NCBI GenBank assembly: GCA_958298945.1
Contig: OY282606.1
Location: 41,491,920 to 41,555,919 of the forward strand
Length of the DNA: 64,000 nt
Source of the DNA: Atherix ibis
Lineage: Eukaryota > Arthropoda > Insecta > Diptera > Athericidae
Direction of reading: 5' to 3'
The position numbers were made by a program, and so were the translations under genes. The notes under the pieces were generated by a model. It was not told the origin of the DNA. It worked only from the letters and a program-made list of their open reading frames with translations, and did not search any database. Positions 47,440-59,336 of this stretch are shown here, piece after piece (within the stretch, counting starts at the first letter, position 1; every line of letters starts with the position of its first letter).

Positions 47440-47770
47440 TCGTGGATAGTACATTTAATAAAAATAATATGGTACGACTGGCTTCAATGAGAGTGGTACT
47501 GTGGAATTTCAACATCGACCATTGATTTGATTATGTTATGTGTGGGGATTTTAGTGAGGTGAGACAAAGCTCCTGAATGGACCCTTAAAAGGATGCATCA
47601 TCATTTCAACGCCACCTATCATACGACCATGTCTATTGAAGAGCTTTTTTACCGTAAAAAGGATATCTGTGGTTCCTCAAATGTCCTTGTTCATTTAATT
47701 TAAGTTTGTGTTCCCCATGAAGAGTGAAAGGAATTCTCCTTTTCCTCAATGTATAACTGCCAAATTACGT
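47440..47770 (+). pseudogene. mariner relic, family B-like, catalytic scrap
   Basis: About 47615-47720 reads NATYHTTMSIEELFYRKKDI, matching the 'DNAxxHttxxvxxfLxxk.i' block after the second catalytic Asp, and continues in the position of the 'hPPYSPDLxPcDFFLFP' motif with substitutions and a stop. The right edge near 47750-47770 reverse-complements to AATTTGGCAGTTATACATTG, a weak match to the family-B TIR. Confidence 0.5.
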
Positions 47771-49580
47771 TTTTTTTTTAATATTAAAGATTTATTTGTA
47801 TAAAATTAATATAATTGTTTCATCTATATTTTCTTTCGGGTGTATTAATCTTGCATAATTTTAAAACAAACTCCTAAAAATAGTATACTTCAGGTATTTA
47901 GATATTTATGACTTTTGAACTTATCTACATGTACATTTATATTATGCTCCAAAAAGCCATTAAACATTATTTATGACTTTATTAAACAAATTTTGATTAT
48001 AACAATTTGAATTCGTCAAAGTTTCAATTCTACCTTGTTTTGAGTTTTATTTTTAAAAGAAACTCAGAAAAAGTGAAATTTATTTTGTTCGGTCTGCGAA
48101 ACTTTATTATTTAGTCACACAGTAGGTACATGTCACATTTGACCTATGATCTCATAAAAATCGAAACATGACTAAAATTCATATTTTATATGTAGTTTAA
48201 GGTTCATTAAAATTGTAAGCGTGCAGATAAGCTGCTTTTTATATGGTGACGGATTTAAAAAAAAATGGATTTATTATGAGTTCACGCAAAGATTTATTTA
48301 TGGAAAGTGTTATAACTTTTTTTTTTCTTATTAGTACGATTATATTATGCGTTGAAAGATATTTTTTTAATAATCTTAGCTTACCTCTAATATCACTGGT
48401 AAAGTTAATATGCATTTTTTTTTTTGTCGAAAAGAGTTTGAACAGTTTTTATTTTCATTTTAACCAAATATTTACGTGTACATAAGAGTATTTGCAAATG
48501 TAAATATGTACATTTTTGGATGTTTTTATTTATTTATTTGACTGTTTTGCTATATAGTTTATTTAAAATTTATATTTGTTTGTTATTTTTTGTAACTTTT
48601 ATTTTTCAGTTGTGCCAACTCATTTATATTTATGAAGCACGACGAATCAACAATCCAAGTTTCACGATTTTTCTTTCTTGGATGGGATTTGTCGCAAAAT
48701 ATTCCAAGACAAAGCATGGACAAAATCTAATCCAGCATTGGACGAATATTCTTCAGTTTAAATGGAAAGTACGGTAAGACTGATCACAGCTGATCGGTGG
48801 TAAGATCGTTCATGATTCAGCTATAGTCTGGGTTATATTATCATTGGCTAGACTCATATTCAAATATACACAAGGGTATGGCGTAAAAGTCTTCTTTGTA
48901 CTTTATCCACCTTTAAAACCATTTGGTGATGATCTTAGCAATTTTATATCCGGAGCATGCTATAAGCAATGACCATATGGTCGATTCAGAAACAATCTTT
49001 AGTGCATCCACCATATAAAAGTACAGAATCACGGTTTTGTAATGAGGAGGACAGTAATGGAGATGCCAGTCCACCATGCCGGTGAAAGCAGACCATTTTT
49101 GGACACTCATCACGCAATTTAGTTTCACTCAGCAGCAAATCAGACACCATGAACTCCATCGCAATAGTTCCCATGACGTTGTACTTTGCCGACAATTTTC
49201 ACTGCTCACCAGAGTTGCACAATCGGCACGGTACTCGTACTTCTTGAAATTGAATAAACTCGTAAATGGATGCAATATGTAATCGCTAACATCTCACACT
49301 AAAAAGATTGCATATCGTTGGAATTTTTCTAATGGCAAACAGACATTTTTACCATCGATTGAATGCAAATATTAAATTTGTTTATTTGGTAAAGAAAAAT
49401 TTGTTTTAAAAAATGATGAAATGTGTTTCCTTGTCTGTTTGCATATACAAATTGTCAAGATACTGAAATGTAAACACCGATTTCAGGTGGGCTAAGATAT
49501 TTTGTAAGAAAACATTTGTAAACTTCTAAAAAAAATATTTCTCAAATGGAAGATATTTTTTCGACAATAAAAATGAGCTT
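47771..49580. other. Spacer with an unassigned GC-richer island
   Basis: 47771-48600 is T-rich. 48600-49280 is more balanced and has overlapping open frames of about 70 codons on both strands (48913-49128 and 48986-49195 minus; 49076-49282 plus), none with a domain I can name. It could be a host pseudogene fragment or a decayed element. I make no gene call. Confidence 0.45.
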
Positions 49581-49593
49581 GACAATAAATATT
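49581..49593 (+). repeat. TSD of jockey copy 2 (left)
   Basis: GACAATAAATATT, repeated exactly at 51186-51198 directly after the A-rich tail. Confidence 0.85.
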
Positions 49594-51185
49594 CCAAGAC
49601 ATTCTGCATGACGAACAAATATTCCGACATATCAACTCAGTTGCCTACAAGTCCACCTCCTAAGTTTTTCACTCCTTCCGAAGTTAAATTCACAATAGAA
49701 CACCTTTCCAATAAAAAAGCCCCAGGATATGACCTAATAACTTCAGAAATCCTGAAACAAATTTCCAAAAAAACCCTCGTCCTTATAACCTATATTTATA
49801 ATAGTATCCTCCACACATCATTTTTTCCTTCCCTGTGGAAGTTTTCCATAATTAAGATGATCCCAAAACCCAATAAGCCCAAAAACCTTCCTACCTCATA
49901 TAGACCTATAAGCCTCCTTCCCATGTTATCAAAAATCCTAGAAACCGAGGGTGTTTTATCCCATTTTTGAAACCGAGGGTGTCATTCCTCAGCATCAGTT
50001 TGGATTTCGACCTGAGCATTCCACTATCCAGCAGTGTCAGCGCGTAGTCGACTACATAGCGTGTTCGCTAGAGCGAAAGGAATACTGCCCAGGAGTGTTT
50101 CTTGACATTTCGCATGCTTTCGACCGTGTATGGCACCCTGGATTGCTTTGGAAGTTGCAGCGAGTCCTACCCTCGAGTTATTTCCACATCCTTAAATCTT
50201 ATGTCTCAGACCGATATTTTCAGGTAGCTGAAAATATGGAGTACTCTGACATTTATCCAATTGTCCCTCAATTTAGCCGGTGTCCCTCAAGGAAGTATCC
50301 TAGGTCCTATCCTATATAACATTTATACCCATGACATTCCTTGCCACAACAACATCCTAACCGCAACATATGCTGACGATACAGCTATCCTGACACATCA
50401 CAAAGATCCTTCCACAGCTTTTAGTATCCTACAGAACCATATCCACTCCTTAGAAACTTGGTTCAAAAGGTGGAGAGTGAAGGTAAATGAGCAAAAATCT
50501 GCTCATGTAACTTTCACACTCTGCCGAGAACAAATTCCCGACATAACCCTAAACGGCAGTATTATTCCACAAAAAAATAGCGTACGTTACCTTGGACTTA
50601 TATTCGACAAACGGTTAACCTGGAACCTTCATACGAAAACTAAAAGACGTGAACTTAACGGACGATACAAACAATTATTACGTCTCCTAGACAGTAAATC
50701 AAAACTTACAACAACAAGTAAACTATTACTATACAATACGGTTCTGAAACCAATATGGACATATGGTCTAGAACTTTGGGGTTCGACTAAGCATTCCAAC
50801 TCCCTACCAATCCAATCCCTACAATCCCGAATCCTTCGTAAAATTGTCAATGCCTCCTTTTGTGTGCGAAACACTGTTATCCACTGTGACCTAAATGTTC
50901 CATTTGTTCGTGAACTATGCATCTCCCGATATAAAAAATTCCATTTGCACCTATCCGTCCACCCTAATCCTTTAGGAAGGGAACTTTTCACTCCCACCCT
51001 TCCAGTATACACCCATCGACGTTTAAAATGGCGATGGCCGAGAGATTCTTTAAAATTATAAAATAAAATTACCCTGTTCTGAAATTACCTTCATGTCCTT
51101 GAATATTCCCGTAAAAAATCTGCTTGTTACTAGCATAAGTAGTTGTAGATATCATTTCAAATAAAAATAAAAAAAATAAAAAAAA
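49594..51185 (+). mobile_element. Jockey-clade non-LTR retrotransposon copy 2, 5'-truncated
   Basis: A 1592-bp insertion with exact 13-bp TSDs, truncated just ahead of the reverse transcriptase so that no endonuclease remains, and ending in an A-rich tail (51158-51185). The protein is the same lineage as the copy at 21571 but clearly diverged, so it came from a different source element. The composition is much richer in C and G than the flanks. Confidence 0.92.
49608..51061 (+). pseudogene. Jockey-like reverse transcriptase with two frameshifts
   Basis: Frame 1 (to 49970) covers KKAPGYDLITSEILKQ and TSYRPISLLPMLSKIL. Near 49940-49985, GAAACCGAGGGTGT is duplicated and the normal 'KIL..RLYPIFE' stretch is rearranged, shifting the frame. 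Frame 2 runs through PQHQFGFRPEHSTIQQCQ and motif A (FLDISHAFDRVWH). Near 50260-50285 a 10-base insertion that copies GTCCCTCA shifts it again. Frame 3 carries LAGVPQGSILGPILYN, TYADDTAIL (catalytic YADD), VRYLGLIFDKRLTW and WTYGLELWGS, ending RWPRDSLKL at 51061. Both frameshifts sit next to short duplicated sequence, the mark of template slippage. Confidence 0.9.
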
Positions 51186-51198
51186 GACAATAAATATT
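51186..51198 (+). repeat. TSD of jockey copy 2 (right)
   Basis: Exact copy of 49581-49593 immediately following the A-rich tail, which fixes both ends of the insertion. Confidence 0.85.
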
Positions 51199-51299
51199 TT
51201 TTTCATAATTGAAAAAGGATTGAAAATATCAATATATTTATATAAACAAGGTTCTGGTTAGAAGTTATTCTATTAACTATAAAGTGAGATTCTTTGCGA

Positions 51300-52290
51300 T
51301 GGGTATTACCCTACTATATGTTCCTGTATGCTAGCAGCAAAACTTATGCTAGTTGCGGTAGGGTTAAACCATTGTAATAGACTAACTTGTGTCTTACATC
51401 AAACTTCTCTGGTGGAATGTCGACTTATCAAATCCCTTTATAACTTATTATATAAAAACCACTCCTACTGTGACTATCCTCTTCATGACTTTTTAGAAGA
51501 AAAATATCTAGCCATCTTTTTGTAACAGAAATTCATATTCCCTTTCAGTTTTAAACTCTTATCTTAAAAGAAATCCCTCCACTATTAGTCAGAATGTCCA
51601 CTCTTCCTTACTGGAAACTATGGATGAGAGCAGAGTTGAGAGTGTTTTCATCCATGGACAGGTACAAGAAGGTAAATGCTAGTCAGGTATTGATACAACA
51701 AATCTTTTATAGAGCAGTTGGACGTATTTAATTATGCTGAGCAATTTAATATTATGACAAACTATTGTTAATCAGAATGGTCTCCTCATCTTTTATGACA
51801 ACTACTTAGCCCTCTATGCTATTTGTGGTCAATCAAATAATTCTGTTCACAATAAAACTGCCTAATAAAAGGAGTTTTGAATTGTGTTGGATCTCAGGTT
51901 AAGTGAGTATTTTGGGTAATGAGTTTCCGATTCAAATTGTTCACAATAGCTTATAACTTATCGCACCTGCAATCGAAATGGTAAATAGCACCTTTGACAA
52001 ATAGTGAAAGATTTCTTTCGAAGTATTGGCTAACCATTGCCCAAAGAGTCTACTCATCAACCTTATCCTTATTTGGTACGAAAACCGTTAAAAATTGGGA
52101 TAGGACATTCTGCTCTTACAAATTTCCTTTCCTGAAACCAGCTTCGCCCCATCTGCCTATTTCGTGATGTTTAAGTTACTATCTACAATTTTTAAATGGA
52201 ATGTCATTTTATTCAAAATTTCTTTTCTAAAAAGATTATCTTCATTAAAAAGCTCTTAAAAGCTCAGTACTCTTTTTAATTTCTTAAAGC
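51300..52290 (+). pseudogene. RNase H-bearing LINE relic
   Basis: Decayed plus-strand C-terminal region. 51328-51525 is open and resembles the spacer between reverse transcriptase and RNase H (TSLVECRLIKSLYNLLYKN). About 51600-51710 has LPYWKLWMRAELRVF, as in the 'PPW' linker. About 51880-51935 reads ELCWISG then SILGNEF, a degenerate 'WIPgHvgI.GNE'. About 52095-52150 reads LKIGIGHSALTNFLS, the 'lriGHTrLTH' block, then a degenerate finger. It is the same family as the minus-strand relic at 20050-20990. Frameshifts prevent any product. Confidence 0.62.
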
Positions 52291-52309
52291 AAACTAACAT
52301 CAACAACCA

Positions 52310-52690
52310 AAAATCTGGTCTAGGACTGCTGAATCAAAAAACTCCAGACATCCGAGCCGCACATCATGGTCTTTCAGTTAGATATTTCCAGCATGGTTTT
52401 GGGGTCCTACCCAATGCCATCATTTTACCAAGGGCAGACCATGCCGCGGCTTCTGGTACCATAAATAAAACCACTGTAGACATTCCAGGAGAATCTTCCC
52501 CATCCAAACGGATAAAATGTTCAGCCCAATGTATACCCTTCTTTTCACCTAATTATGGTCAGACTAGTTACTAGATTCAATTTTTGTAGGGATACCGAAC
52601 TCCTTCATGGAGGTGTAGTGGTTTACCTTGGCTGTTTTGAAGTCGATGAACAAACAAACTATTGAATTGACAAAATAATTGATAACATAC
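52310..52690 (-). pseudogene. RTE-like LINE relic, internally deleted
   Basis: 3' end on the minus strand: CATCAACAACCAAAAATCTGG then GGACTGCTGAATCAAA at 52306-52345 matches the 3' end of the relic at 6381 (CATCAACAACTGGGATTTCGG, then TGCTGAATCAAAGAACTCC). Above it, 52500-52540 matches the 'LRW..H...MD' part. 52680-52590 matches the motif-A region (FVHRLQNSQG for 'FIDFK.AYD') directly, so several hundred bases between are missing. The DD41D copy starts about 20 bp beyond. Confidence 0.65.
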
Positions 52691-52708
52691 AATTACCAAA
52701 TAAATATA

Positions 52709-53543
52709 GGGTTTTCCAATAAGAGTAATATAATTTCCCTGTGACGTTCCGGCCATTTTTAATATGTCATGATCTGTCATTTTTTTTCATTGTATTCAGT
52801 AATGTTTACAATTTCATCAGGGAGAGATATACACAAGAACAACGTTTACAAATTATTCAATTTTATTAAGAAAATCATCTTCTCCGATGAGGCTCACTTT
52901 CATCTGAGTGGTGCGGTAAATAAACAAAACTGTCGATTTTGGTGCGAAGAAAATTCACAAATTATTAATGAACACCCATTACATTTACCTAAATTGACAG
53001 TTTGGTGTGGGTTTTGGTCTGGTGGAATCATCGGTCCGTACTTCTTTCGAAATGAAGCTGGTAACACCGTTACTGTCAATGGAGAGCGGTATAGATCGAT
53101 GATAACCAATTTTTTATGGCCGAAATTGGAAGAAGTTGATCTTGACAACATCTGGTTCCAACAAGACGGGGCTACGTGCCACACAGCACGTGCAACAACC
53201 GAATTATTGTGAGAAAAGTTTGGAGATTTGATTATTTCAAGAAATTGTGACATTAAATGGCCTCCAAGAAGTTGTGATTTGACACCATTAGACTATTTGT
53301 TGTGGGGTTATTTGAAGTCATTGGTCTTTAGCAATAAACCAGACTCTCTTCAAGCTTTAGAAATCAATATTAAACGTGCTATTCATGAAATACGACTTGA
53401 TTTAGTGGAAAAAGTGCTCAAAAATTGGGTTCACCGAATTCGTTCCCGTATCGATTGTACTTCACACTAAATAAAAAACATTTGAATTTTCATAACAATT
53501 AATGTTTTTTTTTTTAAATCATATCACTCCTTTTGGAAAACCC
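52709..53543 (+). mobile_element. DD41D (rosa-type) element copy 2, internally deleted
   Basis: An 835-bp element with 28-bp TIRs (52709-52736, 53516-53543; four differences), flanked by TATA on both sides (52705-52708 and 53544-53547). Compared with copy 1 it lacks about 407 bases between the positions equal to 13016 and 13424, joined at a TTA present at both breakpoints, and about 45-50 bases before the 3' untranslated part. Non-autonomous derivative. Confidence 0.9.
52819..53470 (+). pseudogene. DD41D transposase remnant
   Basis: The start codon equivalent to that of copy 1 is AGG (52819-52821). After YTQEQRLQIIQFY the 407-base deletion removes the rest of the DNA-binding domain and shifts the frame. 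The catalytic part reads FSDEAHFHLSG, NFLWPKLEEVDLDNIWFQQD and CDLTPLDYLLWGYLK with the 41-residue spacing, interrupted by a TGA at 53210-53212 (CGA in copy 1). The C-terminus and its stop are deleted and a new stop occurs at 53468-53470. Confidence 0.88.
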
Positions 53544-53547
53544 TATA

Positions 53548-54821
53548 TTTGGCAAAATACCAAATAACCTCATAGTTATAAGACTGTAACATGATTCCTG
53601 GATCTTACATAGACATTAAATAATTATCAATATTTTTGCACAATTAATTGATAAAATTTTCTACAATTAAATTATTTATAAAATAAAAATTTATAAATCC
53701 AACTTTTCTTCCCGTATTTAGGTACATACACATATGTGTATATTAAAAAAAGCTTCTAAATAAATTTAAAGATGACATATTATTTTTTGTATTTTTTCAT
53801 AAAAAATTTATTTTACTATTACCATATAACATAAATTATTAATTCTATATTCTATAAATTTTGAAATCGTTTATCATAAATAAATAATTTAGATAAGATT
53901 TCAACATGAACTATATTGATTTATTAAACAGGATGCACTTAATTTGCTTTTTAGCACCTTCAAGGTTTTAGAAAAATTTTGTTAATATTTAAATTTCGAA
54001 AAACAAAATTGAAAATAATCAAAATTCAATCAGCTCAACTAATCATGTTGTTTATTGATAGTCAACTGGCCATTGATAGTAGCAAATTGCTAATGAAAAT
54101 AAAAATAAATTAAATAAATTAAATAATGAATAAATAAATAATTTACATCTTTTTAAAAATGCAAATCAGGTAAATGATTTTTGAAATATTTCAAATTCTT
54201 TTTTTTTTCGGTATTATCAAAATGAACAGTAGCAACCAGTTTTGCAAAATTGGATAAAAATTTATGACTGAAATTAGTTCAATCAGCTCTGCGATGAATT
54301 TCAATGATGCCCTGAAAATTCCTTAAATTTTGATTAAATTAATTCAATAGAAAGAAAATTAGTGCAAGACGTGAGTACATTTTGGGAGGTATTAAACCAA
54401 TTTGGTTTTGCATTTAATAAGGTGGTAAACTGACGGAAAAATACCAAAAAAGTATTTACAATGCCTTTGCTATAAAAAAATATTCTCATGAATTAAGTCA
54501 TTTTAATTAAACTCATATTTGTTTTTTAATGCCAACTCAATAAACATAGTTTTTTTTTAATTTTAACACATCCTTAATTTTTAATATAGTCAGTCTATTT
54601 AGAAAAAAATTAATATTCATATTATACGCTTATTATCTTTAATTGATATGCAAATCCATTTAAAAGCACATTTAAAATAGTTATGGTATCGGTTATCATT
54701 TTCAGCTATAAAATATTGATTATTAATTTAATTTCTAATTTATTTTAAACTATAAATTTGACTTTTTCTTATTTAATTCATTTGTCATGTAAGAATTTTA
54801 AAAAAATATTTAGCAAATTGT
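53548..54821. other. Very AT-rich spacer
   Basis: Includes an AAAT-type simple repeat (about 54104-54141). No gene or element recognised. Confidence 0.5.
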
Positions 54822-55440
54822 CAAGTAGGCAGAAAACTAATGTGACTAGCGGAACTGATAGTGACAACACTGCGAGCATTTCCTCCTTATAGATTTATGC
54901 CAGTCCTTCGTACATATGTAGTACAAGTTTGAATCTATAGAGTAGTAATAAGTGAAATTTGGGTAACGATGTTAAGCTTGGTGAATGCGCAAATTTTATT
55001 TACAATTTTTAAAAATTCTATTGGGTACATTTCTTATTAAGAAGAGACTTGGAGCTTTTTTAGAATTCTGCTCGAACTTCTGGCGGAAAAAATAAACTAG
55101 TGATTCCCCAGCCTGTTCACCCTATTCACCTGATCTGAGTCTATGTGAATTTTTATTCCCCAAGACTAAAATAATCAATCTTATCCAAAGAAGTATAACC
55201 ACGAAGCTAAAAGCCATTCTGGTCGCAGCCTTCCTGTACTGCTACGAGGAGTGGAAAAAACTCCTCTGCCGATGTATATCTGCTCAAGCGAACTACTTTG
55301 AAGAGGAGAACATAAATGTTCTCCTACTTTGAAGAGGAGAACAATTTTTATTTTCGGAGTAGGAGTCAAAATTAATAAATTGAATTGTTCATTAAAAAAA
55401 GTTGCTTTTTACATAAACATAATATTAACCCTCTGCCATA
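54822..55440 (+). pseudogene. mariner relic, family B copy, C-terminal end legible
   Basis: The left edge AGTAGGCAGAAAACTAATGT resembles the family-B TIR. About 55198-55320 reads TKLKAILVAAFLYCYEEWKK, then CRCISAQANYFEEEN, the conserved last part of a mariner transposase. Just upstream the 'PYSPDLxxCxFxLFPKxK' segment is recognisable but frameshifted. TACTTTGAAGAGGAGAAC is duplicated at 55291-55308 and 55324-55341, forming with ATGTTCTCC a small palindrome. The right end near 55430 (CTCTGCCATATTTT) may be the other TIR. Confidence 0.65.
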
Positions 55441-57210
55441 TTTTATATTTGCCAATAAAAAGAAACTTTAGAAATTAAGAAAACAAGTACTTTTATGTAA
55501 AATATTCATTCATGGCGGCTATTTCAAAGAAGACCACAAAAATGAATACCGCGTAGATAAATAAGAAAATTTCTTTGTCATAGCATATGAAAATTTAAGT
55601 AATTCAATTTCTAATACAATATTTAGTATTAGTATTAGTATTTTTACATAAAGAAAATATGCGTATCGAATTTATATTCCAATTGTCGATTATAGTATCC
55701 TAGTCTCTATTGATCGCCTTACAGGAGAATTCTTAGTGTACCCTTTGAGTAGTTGACGATTGTCTGGCAAAAGTCTTTTTTAATTAATGTCAATTTTACA
55801 ATCTACAAGAGGTTTGGAAATTTTAATGCTGTATTGTTGGTATGGAAAAAATATTATTTCCTTCATTGTGGCCCAGAAACAAAGAGAGTTGAAGTTTCAT
55901 AATAGTTTCCAATGTCGGCTAGTAAATTTCCGTACTTTCATACAACTATTGACCAAAGGTTGGAGCCATTGATTCAAAGTATTGTAGAAACCCTCAATAA
56001 TCGACTAATTTTAACTGAAAGAGTTTAACTCTATCTGAATAGTTGATTAAGCACTGTTTGTGGTAGACTTTCGGAAATTTGTATGCACGTGTTTAGTTAG
56101 TTTTAGTACTCGTATCAGCTATCAGCTGGAAAATTTACAAAGACGCAAAACTGACCAGATAAACTTACGACCTGGAAATGAAAAGCCATTTAACTGCGTG
56201 CAATAACGATCGAATTAGTATGTTAGACTCTAACTTTGTCTGTTCTCAAGTTTTCAGTTTGATCGTTTTACTCTACGATATGATCGTTAGGGTCTGGGCT
56301 AACCCGATCCGGGCCAGTCTGGTCAATCGAATTAACACGTGCGCACCAGATCAGGCAATTTGTTTTAGTTTTCCAGTATCCAGCCAACATATCAGTTGTG
56401 GCAATATCAGTTTTAGTCTCAGTTTGTTTGCCTATCAGTTTGTTAACCATTTTCTCTCGAAATAAATTTCTTGGTTCTTTTCAATGGCCTTGCGTACCCA
56501 TTGCGCACTCATTTCGACCATTGCTACTACCGATAAATATCGATAAGTTTCCACAAAAGTCCAGTCATGTTATTTTATATTCTCAATTGCCAACTAAATC
56601 TTGATATTTCGAAAAAAGGTACGAAATAAATGTGTTTTTTTTTTAATGATTTTGTTGAAAAAATACAAGAAATTGAATAAATAACATTTCAATTTTTTTC
56701 AATAGTAACTTTTTTTTAATGAAATTTTCATGTAAATTATAATTTTTAATGAAATTGGAATTGTTTTCATTTTTTTTTGAATGATGGATAATTTTTAAAT
56801 ATATCATAGACATGCACAATCTTTCCTTTCTAATATAAATACATGCAGGCTAGGAATAACTAAAATTCGATCGGGTTTGGATTTTGATAATTTTGTCTAT
56901 ATGAGTTGTGGTATAACATGGTAAGATCTGGCAACGCTGAGGCATAAAACATTTTTAGCCAAAAGCAGAAAAAGATGAGCCTCGATCAGGGAGAGTTTCA
57001 AAATCGTAGAGACTTTCAAGGACTAATTTATTAGAAGGACTTTTTTTTATAAAGACGTGACTGAAAGGTTTATAAATAGGGTTATTCATGTCAGATTGAA
57101 CATTACAGACAATTGACTTTCTGTTGTTCTTCAGCACTTAATCAACTTGTCTAAGTTATCATGGCCCTATTGAACTGATTTAAATTATTATAGATAATAA
57201 GCCCTAGGTA
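55441..57210. other. Spacer with a GC-richer patch
   Basis: 56090-56560 is more balanced and contains a 95-codon open frame (56178-56465, +) without a domain. Repeated CAGTTT/TCAGTT motifs followed by AATAAATTTCTTGG at 56460 resemble the promoter and poly(A) area of an LTR, but no TG...CA ends, TSD or pol gene was found. The remainder is AT-rich. Confidence 0.4.
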
Positions 57211-57670
57211 TGAAGAGTAGCGGAAAAATAAGAGCGATCTCGTAACTTTAATGTAGAAAAAGTTACAACGAGTTTATGGAAAACATTCCTTATCAAGAGC
57301 ACAAGTTTTTTTTGTAGCATAAAATTTTTTTTGATGGACGAAAAGCAGGGAAATATCATAAATATTCCTTTAGAGATGTCTTCTACATCGGAAAATTATG
57401 AAAATATGGCGTCTTCCAAGAATTTCTATATAAAAAAGTTTTTTTTTTCATAAAAATAAAATCCTTGAAGGTCTCGGAAACAGGATCATTTGTGATGAAT
57501 TGGATATTGTATAAATTTAGCTCCACAATAACAATGCTCTTTTATCGAAAAAAATGGATGCCTGTGGTTCTTTAGTCTCCCAATTCAATTGGTCTATTTC
57601 CATTCGACTTTACTTTTTCTCCAGGATTAAAACCTTCCAAATCTGCTATACTTTTCTGCCACACCTCTTA
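57211..57670 (+). pseudogene. mariner relic, family B copy
   Basis: Degenerate TIRs: left AGAGTAGCGGAAAAATAAGA, right reverse-complementing to AGAGGTGTGGCAGAAAAGTA. At about 57525-57640 the HDNA block and the 'VxQ.pYSPDLxPxDFFLFPxLK' block can be followed (ACAATGCTCTTTTATCG; CCCAATTCAATTGGTC; CGACTTTACTTTTTCTCCAGG), with stops. Heavily shortened. Confidence 0.6.
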
Positions 57671-59336
57671 GATACCCATTTCGAAATTATAAAAGTGTTT
57701 TTTTTTAAAGTAGACTAAATATTCTAAATTTCATAAATCTATATTCTCATTGAATTATGGCAAACTCAAACTATAATTACGAGTATAATATCCCATAACC
57801 TACTTACTTTCCAAAATCTAAAATTACCAAATTATGAAGAATCAATAGAAAATATCTATGATCAAGTAGAAATTTTATTAAAACAAAGAGATGTGATCGA
57901 TTTAATTCATGCACAAGACTATGAAATTAAGACGATCCGGACCGATTGCGATCGACTTGTCTATCACGGAAGCTATTCATCGAATCCATTTTCATGGGAG
58001 AATAGATGATTTCCTAACGTAATTAATACCTACACGATACTGTGTGATGTATGCAGCCTTGATTGACATTCAATAAAATTGTAGTAAATTTTTATTCACA
58101 GTTAATAAACGAAAACCTTTTTATATGGTCCGTAACTATGAAACTGTCCTAATTTTCTAAATTTAATAACCAATTTTTTATCGGTAATATAATAGAGCAC
58201 CACTAAACGAAATCATTTCTCTTCCCACTGACTAAAACGATTCAACGAAATATTTAAATAGGCACAGCTTAAATTGGTTATAAAATTGAATGAATATATG
58301 GGCATTAGTATAGCATAAAGTTTAACCAAGACAGTGTAGGTATTTTTAACATTTCAATAGTCAGCTTACACCGTTACAACGTAACAATATGATCATATGA
58401 AAGACTTACAAGGTTTCAAAATAATCATACCAGAATATTTTGTGTTAACATCTTTATGCACGATTTGCAACGCAGCAGCTAATCGATCTAGTTGTCGAGT
58501 TTTGGTCAAATAGTCGGCAATAAGTGTTTAAGTGGCAATGGTCCGTCCAATATTGCGACATCATCGGTTGTTAACATTGATTGACGGCAGTCGACATCTT
58601 GATATGCTGCTCAAATGCGTATTTACGTAAACACCATAGGCATATGTTAATATATCCAAAACCAAGTCCAGTTGGTTATCTCGTGAACACCTCATAAACG
58701 CTCTAGTGGATAAAACAAAGCCACCAATGATCAGTGATCACACACTATACGAAACTGACAACTGGTCAAGATTTGTCATTCGTCACGAGTTAAAAGGCTC
58801 AAAAAAGTTCCCGAATAAGACGTTCATATGCAAAATTTGCTAATCTAATATTCATTTAACCAAAAAAATTCAAAAGACAGACATTTACGAAGTGCACAAA
58901 TCCTTTGCATTAACCATATTTGGGGCTACATTCACTTTGTGGTGCGTATTCGGAAAGCTCATAAATGTAAAGTGAAATGCTGAATAGACAGACTAATTAC
59001 CTTTCGCATTAAGTGCAATCAAATTCCATGCAATCAAATGTCTTACGCGAATAAATCTCAGATTATTAAGTTTTTTGAAAGAAGTTATCTTAAATTTATT
59101 TTTATTTTTCTATAGAAGCCAAAAAAAAATTCATATTTATGGGTCTTAAATTTATGAAATGTTTATAAAAATAATGTGAAAGTTTTTAATAAATAATCTT
59201 AAAAAGATCAAAAATCTACAAATAATTTAGACGCATTTCAAAAGAGGACTTTCTCTATTTTATCGAATAATATATGATTTATAAATATTTGCCTTCTTTA
59301 AAAATAAATAATTCAATTTGACTGATAATATCGTAT
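57671..59336. other. Spacer
   Basis: 58430-59000 is less AT-rich and unassigned (no open frame of note). The rest is AT-rich. Confidence 0.45.

Noticed and set aside
48243..48777. Two adjacent open frames of 80 and 85 codons (+) as membrane proteins
   Set aside because: Hydrophobicity follows from T-rich sequence (TTT and ATT codons); no signal for a real gene.
56178..56465. 95-codon open frame as a small gene, or the patch as a solo LTR
   Set aside because: No domain or splice context; no LTR termini or target duplication found.
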